From an uncultured Roseobacter sp. (GTDB lineage Bacteria > Pseudomonadota > Alphaproteobacteria > Rhodobacterales > Rhodobacteraceae), in assembly GCF_947496515.1 (NCBI RefSeq), contig NZ_CANMDB010000001.1, forward strand, positions 372,001-436,000: 64,000 bases of DNA, read 5' to 3'. The notes below the pieces were generated by a model. The model was not told the origin of the DNA. It worked only from the letters and a program-made list of their open reading frames with translations, and searched no databases. The translations under genes were made by a program, and so were the position numbers. Position 1 is the stretch's first letter. Every line of letters starts with the position of its first letter. This document shows positions 9,460-18,960 of this stretch, in pieces.

Positions 9460-11570
9460 CAGTTCGCTCCTCCGCCCAGCGTCATCCATGTGACCAGCAC
9501 GGCGATGCCGATAACCATCGCAAAGGCATAGGTGAAGATGTAGCCCGATTGCGCCCGCCCAGCGAGCCGGGTGAAGAAGGGGATGATCCCCATCGCCACA
9601 CCGTTCAGGCCACCGTCAATCACGTTGCCGTCGCCGCGCCGCCACAGGAACCGCCCCAACCCCTTGGCAGGTCCGACAAAGGCGAAATTGTAGAGCTCAT
9701 CGAAGTACCATTTGTTCTTGAGAAAGAGGTAGAGTGGGCGCTGGTTCTCTGCCAGACGACCGGGCAGCGATGGGTTCTTGATGTAGAACCAATAGGCCGT
9801 CAGAAAGCCCAAAAGCATTGCTGCGAATGGTGAGGTCTTGACCCAATAAGGGACCTTATGCGCGTCATCGAGCAGCGTGTTGTCCGGCGCCATATAGAGC
9901 GCGCCCTGCCCCGGCGCACCGGCAAAGGCGTAATGGTGTTCGCCGTCCTTGCCACCATGGGCGTCCTCGGCGTGATCGTCCTCGGCCTGACCATGATCCT
10001 CGCCGTGCTCTGACGCTTCTGCATAGGGGACGCCGTAGAAGGTGGCGACCTGGTCCACATGGCCAAAGAAGCTTTTGTACCAGACCATACCGGCAAAGAT
10101 CGCGCCAAGTGCCAGTACCCCCAGCGGCAGGATCATGACCATGGGGCTTTCATGTGCGTGGTCGTGGGTGTGCTTGTCGCCTCGCGGCTCTCCGTAGAAG
10201 GTCAGGAACATCAGCCGCCAACTGTAAAAGCTGGTGAAGAGCGCAGCCACAACCAGCGCCCAGAACCCGTACATCGACCCTGCGGCAAAGGCGCTCTCCA
10301 CGATGGCGTCCTTGGAATGGAAACCCGCAAAACCAATCGGGATCTCGCCCAGCGTCAGGATCCAGACCGGGATGCCGACGCCGGTGATGGCCAGGGTGCC
10401 GATCATCATGGCCCAGAAGGTATAGGGGATTTTCTTGCGCAATCCGCCGTAGTTCATCATGTCCTGCTCATGGTGCATCGCGTGGATGACCGAGCCGGCG
10501 CCCAGAAACAGCATCGCCTTGAAAAACGCGTGGGTAAAGAGGTGGAACATCGCCGCGGAATACATGCCCACGCCCGCGGCAACGAACATATAGCCCAATT
10601 GCGAACAGGTCGAATAGGCGATCACGCGCTTGATGTCGGTCTGCACCAATCCGACCGTCGCCGCAAAAAACGCGGTCGTCGCGCCCAGCACGGTAACAAA
10701 GGCCATGGCCTCCGGCGCGAACTCCATGATCGGGGACATGCGGCAGACGAGAAACACGCCCGCCGTGACCATGGTCGCCGCGTGAATGAGCGCGGAGACA
10801 GGCGTCGGCCCCTCCATCGCGTCAGGAAGCCAAGTGTGCAGCAGCAGCTGCGCTGACTTCCCCATGGCCCCGATAAAGAGCAAGAAGGCGATCAGGTTCG
10901 CCGCGTTCCATTCGGTCCACAGAAAACTCAACTGTGTTTCGGCCAGATCCGGTGCCGCAGCAAAAACATCGTCAAAGTTGATGCTGTCCGTCAGGAAAAA
11001 CAGCGCAAAGATCCCCAGGGCAAAGCCGAAATCCCCCACCCGGTTGACCACGAAGGCCTTGATCGCCGCCGCATTGGCCGTTGGTTTGCGGTAGTAGAAC
11101 CCGATGAGCAGGTAGGAGGCGACACCCACACCCTCCCAACCAAAGAACATCTGCACGAGATTGTCCGCCGTCACCAGCATCAACATCGCAAAGGTGAAGA
11201 AACTCAGGTAGGCAAAGAAGCGCGGCTTGTAGCTCTCGCCCTCTTTCCACTGGGGATCATCGGCCATGTAGCCGAAGGAATAGAGATGCACGAGGCTGGA
11301 GACCGTTGTGATCACGATCAGCATGATCGCCGTCAAACGGTCCAGTCTGATGGCCCAGTCGGTGCTGAGGCTGCCGCTTTCGATAAACCGCAGGATCTGG
11401 ATCTGCTCGGTGGTGCCGTCGAAGGTCAGGAACACGACCCAAGACAGGATCGCGGAGACGAAGAGCAACGATGTGGCGATCCACATGGCCGCCGCCTCGC
11501 CAAAGATCCGCCAGCCGAAGCCGCAGAGCAGCGCGCCCATCAGCGGGGCAAAGAGGATGATGGTTTCCAT
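9459..11570 (-). CDS. nuoL: NADH-quinone oxidoreductase subunit L
   Basis: Distal antiporter-like subunit (ND5 homologue) carrying the long lateral helix HL; 703 residues. Visible signatures are [20 protein letters not shown] (functional glutamate), [16 protein letters not shown] and [16 protein letters not shown] soluble insert rich in His, Asp and Glu ([16 protein letters not shown] and following) lies around residues 515-545, before the last helices; it looks like a lineage insertion and may bind metal loosely. Gene order nuoK, L, M, N is canonical, with 4 bases between nuoK and nuoL. Confidence 0.95.
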   Translation of the reverse strand: METIILFAPLMGALLCGFGWRIFGEAAAMWIATSLLFVSAILSWVVFLTFDGTTEQIQILRFIESGSLSTDWAIRLDRLTAIMLIVITTVSSLVHLYSFGYMADDPQWKEGESYKPRFFAYLSFFTFAMLMLVTADNLVQMFFGWEGVGVASYLLIGFYYRKPTANAAAIKAFVVNRVGDFGFALGIFALFFLTDSINFDDVFAAAPDLAETQLSFLWTEWNAANLIAFLLFIGAMGKSAQLLLHTWLPDAMEGPTPVSALIHAATMVTAGVFLVCRMSPIMEFAPEAMAFVTVLGATTAFFAATVGLVQTDIKRVIAYSTCSQLGYMFVAAGVGMYSAAMFHLFTHAFFKAMLFLGAGSVIHAMHHEQDMMNYGGLRKKIPYTFWAMMIGTLAITGVGIPVWILTLGEIPIGFAGFHSKDAIVESAFAAGSMYGFWALVVAALFTSFYSWRLMFLTFYGEPRGDKHTHDHAHESPMVMILPLGVLALGAIFAGMVWYKSFFGHVDQVATFYGVPYAEASEHGEDHGQAEDDHAEDAHGGKDGEHHYAFAGAPGQGALYMAPDNTLLDDAHKVPYWVKTSPFAAMLLGFLTAYWFYIKNPSLPGRLAENQRPLYLFLKNKWYFDELYNFAFVGPAKGLGRFLWRRGDGNVIDGGLNGVAMGIIPFFTRLAGRAQSGYIFTYAFAMVIGIAVLVTWMTLGGGAN

Positions 11571-11574
11571 GATC

Positions 11575-11880
11575 TCAGCCCTTCATCACATTGACATCTT
11601 CCACCGCGATCGTGCCGCGGTTGCGGAAGAAGCAGACCAGAATGGCGAGGCCGATGGCGGCCTCGGCAGCGGCCACCGTCAGCACGAACAGCGTGAAAAC
11701 CTGCCCGACCAGATCACCCAGAAAGCTGGAAAACGCCACCAGATTGATGTTCACCGCCAAAAGCATCAACTCGATGCTCATCAGCAGGATGATGATGTTC
11801 TTGCGGTTGAGAAAGAGCCCGAAGATGCCGATGACAAACAGCGTCGCCGCCACCGTCAGGTAATGTTCTAGTCCGATCAT
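11575..11880 (-). CDS. nuoK: NADH-quinone oxidoreductase subunit K
   Basis: Small membrane subunit of complex I (ND4L homologue), 101 residues and three transmembrane helices. The conserved buried glutamates of the proton path are present (IELMLLAVN near residue 37 and [11 protein letters not shown] near residue 70). Upstream is a 141-base untranslated gap from the preceding micro-gene, unusual in this tightly packed operon; it holds two perfect palindromes and a possible internal promoter. Confidence 0.95.
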   Translation of the reverse strand: MIGLEHYLTVAATLFVIGIFGLFLNRKNIIILLMSIELMLLAVNINLVAFSSFLGDLVGQVFTLFVLTVAAAEAAIGLAILVCFFRNRGTIAVEDVNVMKG

Positions 11881-11908
11881 CTCTCGTGCTCACTTTTGGT
11901 TCGGGCCC

Positions 11909-11949
11909 CGGAATTTTGCAAAATTCCGCAACCGATTTCGAAATCGGTT
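11909..11949. repeat. Two adjacent 20-bp perfect palindromes inside the nuo operon
   Basis: Palindrome one is 11909-11928 (half-site CGGAATTTTG, centre TTGCAA). Palindrome two is 11930-11949 (half-site AACCGATTTC, centre TTCGAA). One base separates them. They lie 29-69 bases upstream of the nuoK start. As RNA both would form stems with four-base loops. They belong to the same structural class as 3107-3130, 28536-28555, 32901-32920 and 41449-41470, but here they interrupt an operon, so an attenuator, mRNA-processing or pause role is as plausible as termination. Confidence 0.6.
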
Positions 11950-11974
11950 CCAGCGCCCCGCTTTGGCCTGTGTG

Positions 11975-12002
11975 ATTTTATGGACTGTCCTGCCACAGCC
12001 AA
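11975..12002 (-). promoter_or_regulatory. Candidate internal promoter for nuoKLMN
   Basis: On the minus strand, TTGGCT (11997-12002) and TAAAAT (11975-11980) are separated by 16 bases, matching sigma-70-type -35 and -10 boxes at 4/6 and 5/6. They sit in the only sizeable gap between nuoJ and nuoN and upstream of two palindromes. Sequence match only; low certainty. Confidence 0.25.
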
Positions 12003-12021
12003 ATGTCCTTCTCGACGTCGC

Positions 12022-12102
12022 TCAGCGACGATTGAAATATCCGAATGCCGCTAGCACACCGACAGCCATGGCCACCAGAATTGCGATGAGATCTCCGCTC
12101 AT
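12022..12102 (-). CDS. 26-residue membrane micro-protein between nuoJ and nuoK
   Basis: ATG at 12102 uses the last A of the nuoJ TAA stop (TAATG overlap), so translation would be coupled to nuoJ. The product begins [12 protein letters not shown], continues as one hydrophobic helix of about 19 residues and ends with FNRR before a TGA: a single-span peptide with a positively charged tail. No family is recognised. The precise stop-start overlap, the perfect helix and the position inside complex I membrane genes support a real gene, but it is short enough that chance cannot be excluded without comparison to relatives. It may be a small accessory or assembly subunit of the membrane arm. Confidence 0.55.
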   Translation of the reverse strand: MSGDLIAILVAMAVGVLAAFGYFNRR

Positions 12103-12704
12103 TACAGCCCCTGCCCCGGTTTGACGTCCTTAAGCTCCATCGCCAGCGCAGGATCCCGCATCATCTGGGCGACCACGTCCTGCCGTTTCACATCCGACCG
12201 GTGCCGGAGCGTCAACACGATCGCCCCGATCATCGCCACCAACAGGATCAGGCCCGATAGCTGGAAGAGCAGGAAATACTGATCATAGAGGATCATGCCC
12301 AGAGCTTCGGTGTTGTGCCGGTCCACCGGAATCACCTGCGCGCGCGCGCCTTCGGCAGCGGCGTTGCTTTCCCAGGCCCCGAAAGCCATCACGAACTGCA
12401 TCAGGATCACCACGCCGATCAACAGAGCTAGCGGCAGATACTTGGCCATTTCCGCCTTGAGCTCCGCAAAATCCACATCCAGCATCATGACGACAAAGAG
12501 GAACAGCACAGCGACCGCGCCCACGTAAACGATGATCAGCAACATCGCCACGAACTCCGCCCCTAGCAGCACAAAGAGCCCTGCCGACGACAGGAACGCC
12601 AGAATGAGCCAGAGCACCGAGTGCACCGGATTGCGGCTGACCACAGTGAACAGGCCGCCTGCGATCACGCTGATCGCAAAGAGATAAAAGGCAAAAACGC
12701 TCAT
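12102..12704 (-). CDS. nuoJ: NADH-quinone oxidoreductase subunit J
   Basis: Membrane subunit of complex I (ND6 homologue), 200 residues with five hydrophobic helices, including the conserved third helix ([20 protein letters not shown]) whose pi-bulge region moves during the catalytic cycle. The ATG at 12704 overlaps the stop of the preceding CMD gene by four bases (ATGA), and its own TAA overlaps the next micro-gene. Canonically nuoJ follows nuoI; here two CMD-like genes intervene. Confidence 0.94.
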   Translation of the reverse strand: MSVFAFYLFAISVIAGGLFTVVSRNPVHSVLWLILAFLSSAGLFVLLGAEFVAMLLIIVYVGAVAVLFLFVVMMLDVDFAELKAEMAKYLPLALLIGVVILMQFVMAFGAWESNAAAEGARAQVIPVDRHNTEALGMILYDQYFLLFQLSGLILLVAMIGAIVLTLRHRSDVKRQDVVAQMMRDPALAMELKDVKPGQGL

Positions 12705-13120
12705 GTGTCGTCCTTTTCGTCATCCAGCACCTGCTGCGCCAGTTCCAGCGCTCGTGTCATCGCCGGCAGCCCCGCGAACATCGACATCTGGCCAATGGTC
12801 TCGACGATGTGCTGCTCGGTGGCGCCTGCCTCCAGCGCGTGGCGCACCGCCTGCCGGAACGCCACATCGTTCTGTGCCCCTTGCATCGTCAGACCGCTGA
12901 GTGTCAACAGCATCCGCGTGCGCGCGTCCAGGCTGCCCTCATTCAGCGCATTGCCGAACATCATCTCCATCATGTCCTTGGGCATGGTACCCATCATCTT
13001 CTCGAACCCCTTTGGCGTGAAGGCCTCCATCGCGGGAAAGCTCTTGGCCATCTCCTGCGCCTGGCTGAACATGGCGGCAAAGGGATTGGCGCCGTCAAAG
13101 GGGTTCTTGGGCTCGCTCAC
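12701..13120 (-). CDS. Carboxymuconolactone decarboxylase-like (CMD) protein 2 of nuo operon
   Basis: 139 residues from a GTG at 13120 that overlaps the previous gene by GTGA. The C-terminal 75 residues carry the CMD/AhpD fold pattern ([40 protein letters not shown]). There is no CxxC or CxxxH peroxidatic pair, so an AhpD-type alkylhydroperoxidase activity is not supported. The first 60 residues ([14 protein letters not shown], phasin-like and amphipathic) are not recognised. It sits between nuoI and nuoJ and is coupled to both its neighbours. Function in or near complex I is unknown. Confidence 0.8.
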   Translation of the reverse strand: MSEPKNPFDGANPFAAMFSQAQEMAKSFPAMEAFTPKGFEKMMGTMPKDMMEMMFGNALNEGSLDARTRMLLTLSGLTMQGAQNDVAFRQAVRHALEAGATEQHIVETIGQMSMFAGLPAMTRALELAQQVLDDEKDDT

Positions 13121-13506
13121 GCCGTGGCCTCCTCGGCTTCAAAGACCTCCAGTGCCGCGTTCAGCCCGTTGATCATGGCCGGAAATCCACCGTAAAGCGC
13201 CATCTGATTGATCACCTCGGCCACCTCGCGTTGTGTGGCGCCGGAGCGCAGCGCGTTGCGGATATGCACCTTGAGCTGCGGTGCCGTCTGTCCGCCCAGT
13301 GCTGTCAACGCCGCAACGGTCGTCAGATACCGCGTTTTGTCATCGAGCCCGTCGCGTGTGTAGTAATGCCCGAACGCCACTTCCATCATCGTGGTGGAAA
13401 ACCCCGGCAGGATGGCGTCATAGCGCGCGGCAAGTGTTTCCTCTATGCCGGGGTTAGTCGCCTCCGCCATGGCCCTGCCACGGGTATATGCGTCGGATCC
13501 GCTCAT
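13117..13506 (-). CDS. Carboxymuconolactone decarboxylase-like (CMD) protein 1 of nuo operon
   Basis: 129 residues from the ATG at 13506, which overlaps the nuoI stop by four bases. It shows [37 protein letters not shown] and [15 protein letters not shown], the CMD-family core. No cysteine is present at the AhpD active-site positions. It resembles the following gene in the C-terminal half, so the pair probably arose by duplication. A longer open frame to 13554 would overlap nuoI further and lacks family similarity. The substrate is unknown; small aromatic or lactone chemistry is the family default, not a demonstrated role. Confidence 0.82.
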   Translation of the reverse strand: MSGSDAYTRGRAMAEATNPGIEETLAARYDAILPGFSTTMMEVAFGHYYTRDGLDDKTRYLTTVAALTALGGQTAPQLKVHIRNALRSGATQREVAEVINQMALYGGFPAMINGLNAALEVFEAEEATA

Positions 13507-13997
13507 CTGTAGGGCGCGTCCAACTCGAGGTTCCGCGCGATCTCTGCTTCCCAACGTTCGCCGTTGGCCAAGAGCTTTTCTTTATCGTAGTAAAGCTCTT
13601 CCCGGGTTTCGGCCGAGAATTCGAAATTGGGGCCTTCGACGATGGCGTCGACCGGGCAGGCTTCCTGACAGAAGCCGCAGTAGATGCATTTGGTCATGTC
13701 GATGTCATAGCGCGTGGTACGGCGCGAGCCATCCTCGCGCGGCTCAGCATCGATGGTGATGGCCTGCGCGGGGCAGATCGCCTCGCAGAGCTTACAGGCG
13801 ATGCAGCGTTCCTCGCCATTGGGATAACGGCGCAGCGCGTGCTCGCCCCGAAAACGCGGGCTGAGCGGCCCCTTTTCATGCGGGTAGTTGAGCGTTGCCT
13901 TGGGGGCAAAGAAGTACTTCAGCCCCAGTTTCATGCCGACCCAGAAATCCTGCAGCAGGAAATACTTGGCGGCGCGGGTGTAGTCGATCTGTGTCAT
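13503..13997 (-). CDS. nuoI: NADH-quinone oxidoreductase subunit I
   Basis: Peripheral-arm subunit carrying clusters N6a and N6b between NuoG and NuoB. 164 residues from the ATG at 13997 ([13 protein letters not shown]). Two ferredoxin motifs, [16 protein letters not shown] and [16 protein letters not shown], supply eight cysteines. The N-terminal amphipathic stretch ([13 protein letters not shown]) anchors it to the membrane. The open frame upstream of 13997 overlaps GC-rich hairpins in the nuoH-nuoI gap and is not family-like. Confidence 0.95.
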   Translation of the reverse strand: MTQIDYTRAAKYFLLQDFWVGMKLGLKYFFAPKATLNYPHEKGPLSPRFRGEHALRRYPNGEERCIACKLCEAICPAQAITIDAEPREDGSRRTTRYDIDMTKCIYCGFCQEACPVDAIVEGPNFEFSAETREELYYDKEKLLANGERWEAEIARNLELDAPYR

Positions 13998-14082
13998 CGG
14001 TTGCCTCCAACACCCCAGCATCGCGCCCGGCACCGAGGGAGGGCGCAATCGCGCCCGCCCTGGGGGGCGGGGTCGGGCGCGA

Positions 14083-14105
14083 TGCAATGCGCAGCGCGCA
14101 TTGCA
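14083..14105. repeat. GC-rich hairpin in the nuoH-nuoI spacer
   Basis: A perfect 10-base stem (TGCAATGCGC at 14083-14092 with its complement at 14096-14105) closes a 3-base loop. Just beside it, 14041-14082 is an imperfect GC-rich inverted sequence. The spacer of 133 bases is one of the few long gaps in the operon. It may be an mRNA-stabilising or processing structure; no U-tract is seen. Confidence 0.45.
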
Positions 14106-14130
14106 AGATCAATATCAAACCGGTTCAACA

Positions 14131-15168
14131 TCATCCGCCCACACCCCAGCGGGCATACGCGCCCCAGAACCAGTCGAATTTGGCCGCAAAGGATACGAAA
14201 ACCACCCAGACCAGGGAGAACGGCAAAAACACTTTCCAGCCCAGTCGCATCAACTGGTCATAGCGGTAGCGCGGGGTAATCGCCTTCACCATTGCGAAGA
14301 TAAAAAAGAAGAACGCCATCTTTGCCACCATCCAGAGCGCTCCATCGGGCAGCCCGGGGATGGGCGACAGCCACCCGCCGAAGAACAGCAGCGAGGTCAG
14401 CGCGCACATAAGGAAGATGGCGATATACTCACCGGCCATGAACAGCAGGAACGGGGTCGAGGAATACTCCACCTGATAGCCCGCCACCAGCTCGGATTCC
14501 GCTTCGGGCAGATCGAAGGGCGGGCGGTTGGTCTCGGCCAGGCAACTGATGAAGAACAGGAACACCATCGGGAAATGCGGCAGCCAGTACCAGCTAAAGA
14601 ACCCGTACGCGCCATCCTGCGCGGCCACGATCCCGCCGAAATTCATGCTCCCGGTCGAGATGATGACCCCGATGATGATCAGCCCCAAAGACACCTCGTA
14701 GGAGATCATCTGGGCCGCAGACCGCAAGGACCCCAGAAACGGATATTTGGAGTTGGACGCCCAGCCGCCCATGATCACGCCGTAGACCTCCAGCGAGGAG
14801 ATCGCGAGCACGAAGAGGATGGCAACGTTGATATCGCTCAGCACCCAAGTCTCGTTGAACGGGATCACCGCCCAGGCCAGCAGCGCCAGCACGAATGACG
14901 TCATCGGCGCCAGCATGAACACGGTCTTGTCGGCCCCAGCCGGAACCACGACTTCCTTGACCACGTATTTCAGCGCGTCGGCCACCGTCTGCAGCAGACC
15001 AAAGGTGCCGACCACGTTTGGCCCACGCCGCATCTGCACGGCGGCCCAGATCTTGCGGTCGCCGTAGACCAGGAACAGCAGCGACACCATCACGAAGCCC
15101 ACGACCGCCAGCACCTGCGCCAGGATCAAAACGGCAATGCCGCCGGGAGTGGTCAAGAATTCAGCCAT
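14131..15168 (-). CDS. nuoH: NADH-quinone oxidoreductase subunit H
   Basis: Membrane subunit that forms much of the quinone chamber (ND1 homologue). 345 residues with eight hydrophobic helices, the first loop [18 protein letters not shown], the glutamate-rich quinone loop ([20 protein letters not shown]) and the conserved C-terminal helix. Starts at an ATG 6 bases after the preceding lipoprotein gene. Confidence 0.95.
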   Translation of the reverse strand: MAEFLTTPGGIAVLILAQVLAVVGFVMVSLLFLVYGDRKIWAAVQMRRGPNVVGTFGLLQTVADALKYVVKEVVVPAGADKTVFMLAPMTSFVLALLAWAVIPFNETWVLSDINVAILFVLAISSLEVYGVIMGGWASNSKYPFLGSLRSAAQMISYEVSLGLIIIGVIISTGSMNFGGIVAAQDGAYGFFSWYWLPHFPMVFLFFISCLAETNRPPFDLPEAESELVAGYQVEYSSTPFLLFMAGEYIAIFLMCALTSLLFFGGWLSPIPGLPDGALWMVAKMAFFFFIFAMVKAITPRYRYDQLMRLGWKVFLPFSLVWVVFVSFAAKFDWFWGAYARWGVGG

Positions 15169-15174
15169 ATGTCC

Positions 15175-15558
15175 TCACACCGTGGGTATTCCAGCTTCCT
15201 CACAGGCGGCCACGGTGACTTCGGCGTCAATCTTGGCTAGCCCGTCAGGCAGGGTTGGCGAAATCGTGTAAACAGCATCTGCGGCCCACACGCCAGCCTC
15301 TTCGGTCACATTTGTGCGCAAATGTCTTGCGAAACCGTATCCGCGGCTCAAGGTATAGCCCGCCGCCGCGCACTCGGCATAGTTGCGCACGTCGCGCGCT
15401 GTCTGTGCCTTGGTCATCGCGGCGTTGAACTGAACCAGATCACCGGTTAAAGCAATCGCCTCCACCCCCAGATAGTCAGGGATGAAGTCCTCCGCCATGG
15501 GCACCGGCGGCGCACAGGCCGCCAGGGCCAGCGGGGGAATGAGTGCCAGTCGCTTCAT
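15175..15558 (-). CDS. Small predicted lipoprotein between nuoG and nuoH
   Basis: 127 residues beginning [15 protein letters not shown]: a short signal with lipobox LAAC, predicting lipidation at Cys15 and export to the periplasmic face. The mature part holds two further cysteines (YAECAAAG and VAACEEAG). ATG overlaps the nuoG stop by four bases (ATGA). No domain is recognised. It is one of three exported small proteins in this operon that carry a cysteine pair. Confidence 0.78.
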   Translation of the reverse strand: MKRLALIPPLALAACAPPVPMAEDFIPDYLGVEAIALTGDLVQFNAAMTKAQTARDVRNYAECAAAGYTLSRGYGFARHLRTNVTEEAGVWAADAVYTISPTLPDGLAKIDAEVTVAACEEAGIPTV

Positions 15559-17570
15559 TCCGCGGCCATTGCCTCTTGTCGCCGTGCTTTCATGCCGGCA
15601 GAGAGCTCCGCCATCAGCTGGCTGGCGCGCGCGATGGGGTTGGTCAGGTAGAAATCGGTGACCGCCGGCGCAAAGGGGGCGTCACCCAGCTGGCCCGTGG
15701 GCAGCCGGGTGACATCGTTCACCGGCACCTCGTCGATGTGGCCCAGATGCGGTACGTCCTCCACCAGCGCCTGACGCAGCTGTGCGATGCTGTCATAGGG
15801 CAGTGTCGCCCCTACCTCCGCGGATAGCGCGCGCAGGATGGCCCAGTTCTCCTTTGCCTCGCCCGGCGCAAACCCGGCGCGCAACGCCAGCTGAGGCCTT
15901 CCTTCGGTGTTCACAAAGAGCCCCGGTTCTTCGGTATAGGCAGCGCCCGGCAGGATCACGTCCGCCCGGTGCGCGCCCCGGTCCCCGTGCGACCCCTGGT
16001 AAATCACAAAAGCACCTGCAGGCACGTCGATCTCATCGGCGCCGAGGTTGTAGATCACCTCTGCGTCCAGTGCCGCCGCGACGCCTCCGTCAGCCACGGC
16101 ACCGATGTCCATCGCGCCCACGCGCGACGCGGACGTGTGCAGCACCATCAGCTTGCCCATCGTCTTCTCCGCCAAATCCATGGCGGCGGCCAGGACCGCA
16201 TCACCGTCCGCGCCTGTCAACGCACCCTGACCGACGATGACCAGCGAAGGTACCTCCTTGATCTCGCTGAACTGATGGTTCTGCAGCTTGGCCAATGCAG
16301 CCCGGTCGCTCCCCATGTGCGTATGCTCATAGGTCAGATCCGCCGCGGGTCCGATCAGCGCGATATCGGCACCATTGCTCCAGGCCTTGCGGATCCGTGC
16401 GTTCAGCACCGGCGCCTCCACGGCCGGGTTGGTGCCGATCAGCATGATGTAGCGCGCCGCATCAATGTCCTCGATCGTTGCGTCACCAACATAGCCGTAG
16501 CGGTTCCCGGCAGGCAGCTTGGCACTGTCCGTGCGGCACTCCACGACACCGCCCTGCCCTTCGATCAGCTGTTTGAGCGCGTAAGCGGCCTCGACCGGCG
16601 CCAGATCCCCGATCAGCCCCGCGACGCGTTTGCCATTCATCGCGGTTGCGGCTGCCGACAGCGCTTCGGGCCAGCTGGCGGGGCGCAGCTTGCCGTTCTC
16701 GCGAATGTAGGGCCTATCGAGCCGCTGCCGCCGCAGCCCGTCCCAGACGAACCGGGTTTTGTCAGAAATCCATTCCTCATTCACCCCATCGTGGTTGCGC
16801 GGAAGAAAGCGCATGACTTCGCGCCCCTTGGTGTCCACCCGGATGTTGGAGCCGAGCGCATCCATCACGTCCACGCTCTCGGTCTTGCTCAGCTCCCAGG
16901 GCCGCGCGGTGAACGCATAGGGCTTGGAGACCAGCGCACCCACCGGGCACAAATCGATGATATTACCCTGCAAATTGCTGTCGAGCGTCTGGCCGAGGTA
17001 GCTGGTGATCTCCGCATCCTCGCCCCGCCCGGTCTGGCCCATCTGGTGGATGCCCGCGACCTCGGTGGTGAACCGGACACAACGGGTGCAGGAGATGCAG
17101 CGCGTCATATGCGTCTCGACCAAGGGGCCCAGATCCAGATCTTCCGTCGCCCGCTTGGGCTCGCGGTAGCGCGAGAAATCCACGCCGTAGGCCATCGCCT
17201 GATCCTGCAGATCGCATTCGCCCCCCTGATCGCAGATCGGGCAATCGAGCGGGTGATTGATGAGCAGAAACTCCATCACCCCTTCGCGCGCCTTCTTGAC
17301 CATGGGCGAGTTGGTCTTGACCAGCGGCGGCTGACCCTCGGGCCCCGGGCGCAGATCCTTGACCTGCATCGCACAGGACGCCGCAGGCTTGGGCGGCCCC
17401 CCCACGACCTCGACCAGACACATGCGGCAGTTCCCCGCGATGCTCAGCCTCTCGTGATAGCAAAACCGCGGGATCTCGATCCCCGCCTCTTCGCAGGCCT
17501 GAATGAGGGTCATCGCCCCATCAACCTCGATCTCATTGCCGTCGATGACAACTTTCTTCAAGTCGCTCAT
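15555..17570 (-). CDS. nuoG: NADH-quinone oxidoreductase subunit G
   Basis: Largest peripheral-arm subunit, carrying clusters N1b, N4 and N5. 671 residues. N-terminal ferredoxin-like domain with [15 protein letters not shown] for the [2Fe-2S] centre, [14 protein letters not shown] and [10 protein letters not shown] for [4Fe-4S] centres, then a molybdopterin-oxidoreductase-like domain that has lost its cofactor (family knowledge). The short alphaproteobacterial/mitochondrial-type length is as expected. Start ATG at 17570, 54 bases after the previous small gene. Confidence 0.95.
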   Translation of the reverse strand: MSDLKKVVIDGNEIEVDGAMTLIQACEEAGIEIPRFCYHERLSIAGNCRMCLVEVVGGPPKPAASCAMQVKDLRPGPEGQPPLVKTNSPMVKKAREGVMEFLLINHPLDCPICDQGGECDLQDQAMAYGVDFSRYREPKRATEDLDLGPLVETHMTRCISCTRCVRFTTEVAGIHQMGQTGRGEDAEITSYLGQTLDSNLQGNIIDLCPVGALVSKPYAFTARPWELSKTESVDVMDALGSNIRVDTKGREVMRFLPRNHDGVNEEWISDKTRFVWDGLRRQRLDRPYIRENGKLRPASWPEALSAAATAMNGKRVAGLIGDLAPVEAAYALKQLIEGQGGVVECRTDSAKLPAGNRYGYVGDATIEDIDAARYIMLIGTNPAVEAPVLNARIRKAWSNGADIALIGPAADLTYEHTHMGSDRAALAKLQNHQFSEIKEVPSLVIVGQGALTGADGDAVLAAAMDLAEKTMGKLMVLHTSASRVGAMDIGAVADGGVAAALDAEVIYNLGADEIDVPAGAFVIYQGSHGDRGAHRADVILPGAAYTEEPGLFVNTEGRPQLALRAGFAPGEAKENWAILRALSAEVGATLPYDSIAQLRQALVEDVPHLGHIDEVPVNDVTRLPTGQLGDAPFAPAVTDFYLTNPIARASQLMAELSAGMKARRQEAMAAE

Positions 17571-17624
17571 ATCATTCGCCTTTCGCTGTCGCCGCGCCGC
17601 AATCCCCGACTGCCGCGCCCTGCG

Positions 17625-18023
17625 TCATTCCGATCTGCGCAAGAGCACGCCCACCGTGCTGCTGCGGTCAATTTCCTTATGGCCAAGCGCACAGTAGCCC
17701 GCCGCATCCTGCTCCAGCCCCAACTCAGCCATATAGGCCTTACCGCGGGCGCGCAGGCGCTCTTTCTCGGCGTCGGAGTCCACATGGGCGTCAATCTCGG
17801 CCTTGCTGTAGCCCAAAGCTTTGGCCTCATTGTTGAGGTCCTGCAATGCGCCCAAAGCCCGCAGCAGACGCGCCTGAATATCGGGGCAGTTCTTGCGGAT
17901 CTGATCCGCCAGCCCGATTGCAAAGAGCCCGTCATCAATCGCCTTGACCTCACGCAGGGGCGGGTTGGCCGCCACCGACCCCGCCAGCACGACTGCGAGC
18001 AGATATGCGCCCGGTCGCATCAT
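17625..18023 (-). CDS. Small exported protein (DUF5333-like)
   Basis: 132 residues from the ATG at 18023, which overlaps the preceding stop by four bases. A hydrophobic signal (AYLLAVVLAGSVAA) ends at a typical AxA cleavage site, and the mature part is helical and charged, with two cysteines (KNCPDI and GYCALG) that could form a disulfide. It resembles the Rhodobacteraceae family DUF5333 as I remember it; that assignment needs a profile search. An alternative start three codons upstream is possible. It precedes nuoG. Confidence 0.72.
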   Translation of the reverse strand: MMRPGAYLLAVVLAGSVAANPPLREVKAIDDGLFAIGLADQIRKNCPDIQARLLRALGALQDLNNEAKALGYSKAEIDAHVDSDAEKERLRARGKAYMAELGLEQDAAGYCALGHKEIDRSSTVGVLLRRSE

Positions 18024-18343
18024 TGCGGGCACGCGCCCTGCAACGTCAGCGTATCACCAGAGATGGGCAGTGTTGCATCCTCAGCGTCGGGCCCGACGAC
18101 CCATGTGATGTCCGAACTGCCGTAGTTGTTGACGCAATAGATCGTTGCCTCATAGCGCGCCGCCTCCCGCGCACCGGTCAGGGAGGCTGACACTGGCGAG
18201 GCTGTCACCTCGAACTTGTGCCGCTCGTCCAGATCCGAGACGCTGGTGTTGTAGAACTGCCCGTCAAAGCGTATGTCCTCTGCGTCGCTGCCACAGCCCA
18301 TCAGCAGCGCGCACACCCCCACCAGCCCAAGAATTCCCCGCAT
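18020..18343 (-). CDS. Small predicted lipoprotein in nuo operon
   Basis: 107 residues from the ATG at 18343 (MRGILGLVGVCALLMGC); lipobox LMGC predicts lipidation at Cys17. Two more cysteines lie in IYCVNN and near the end (GACPQ). The mature protein looks beta-rich. The longer open frame to 18622 overlaps DUF3291 and is rejected. It begins 5 bases after the DUF3291 gene and overlaps the next gene by ATGA. Function unknown. Confidence 0.72.
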   Translation of the reverse strand: MRGILGLVGVCALLMGCGSDAEDIRFDGQFYNTSVSDLDERHKFEVTASPVSASLTGAREAARYEATIYCVNNYGSSDITWVVGPDAEDATLPISGDTLTLQGACPQ

Positions 18344-18348
18344 CACCG

Positions 18349-18843
18349 TTACTCCGCCGCTACCGGCGCACAGCGGTTCTCTTGCCACTTGCGCGCCTCT
18401 TTCAAATGCGACCAGCCAAAGGCATGATCGCTGTTCCCGTGCTCTTTCAGATGCGCCAGCCGGTCCAGCGCTTCTTCCAGCGTGGGCCGGTGTCCCGCGG
18501 GCACCCACCACATCGCAAAATGCATGTCTTTGAGTACCTCGAACCACTCGGTCCGGCGCTCGTAGAACTGCTTGTGGATTGTGCCCCAGACGAATTGCTC
18601 CAGCGTTTCGACACTTTCCCATACGGTCAGATTGGAAACATAGAGCGGATCGCCGTCGATGGCGTTTTTTGTATTGCCCGTCCCCGGCTCGCCCGAGCCT
18701 TCCATCATCCAGACAAAGCCGGGCATGCGTTTGCCGAGGCCATTGATCCGGTCGAGGTTGGCCATGAAATCCGCCACGCGCGGGTCATCCGTAGGTGCGA
18801 CAAGGCGGCCGACGTTGAGTTCAGCGAGGTGATACTCAATCAT
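18349..18843 (-). CDS. DUF3291 domain protein
   Basis: 164 residues. Begins MIEYHLAELNVGRL and shows the DUF3291 pattern of a dimeric alpha/beta-barrel (monooxygenase-like) fold: LDRINGLGKRMPGFVWM, SNLTVWESVETLEQFVW, FEVLKDMHFAMWWVP and a final AFGWSHLKEA. Members are uncharacterised but are related to antibiotic-biosynthesis-monooxygenase folds. No cofactor motif is visible. It sits in the nuo operon between the 89-residue membrane protein and a lipoprotein gene, with a 117-base gap upstream. Confidence 0.82.
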   Translation of the reverse strand: MIEYHLAELNVGRLVAPTDDPRVADFMANLDRINGLGKRMPGFVWMMEGSGEPGTGNTKNAIDGDPLYVSNLTVWESVETLEQFVWGTIHKQFYERRTEWFEVLKDMHFAMWWVPAGHRPTLEEALDRLAHLKEHGNSDHAFGWSHLKEARKWQENRCAPVAAE

Positions 18844-18960
18844 CTTCGTCCCTCCAAATGCACATATTCGACCATAGGACCTCGGTGGATCTTTCGCGCT
18901 GAGCTGAGTAGTACATCAGCACGCAATGCGCGCCAGCTTTCCCGCTTTGTCCTCTTATGC

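Noticed and set aside
12701-13506. CMD genes as AhpD alkylhydroperoxidases
   Set aside because: The CxxC/CxxxH active-site residues are absent in both.
15969-18125. 718-residue plus-strand open frame
   Set aside because: Lies opposite nuoG and its small neighbour, both strongly supported; composition is typical of an antisense shadow.
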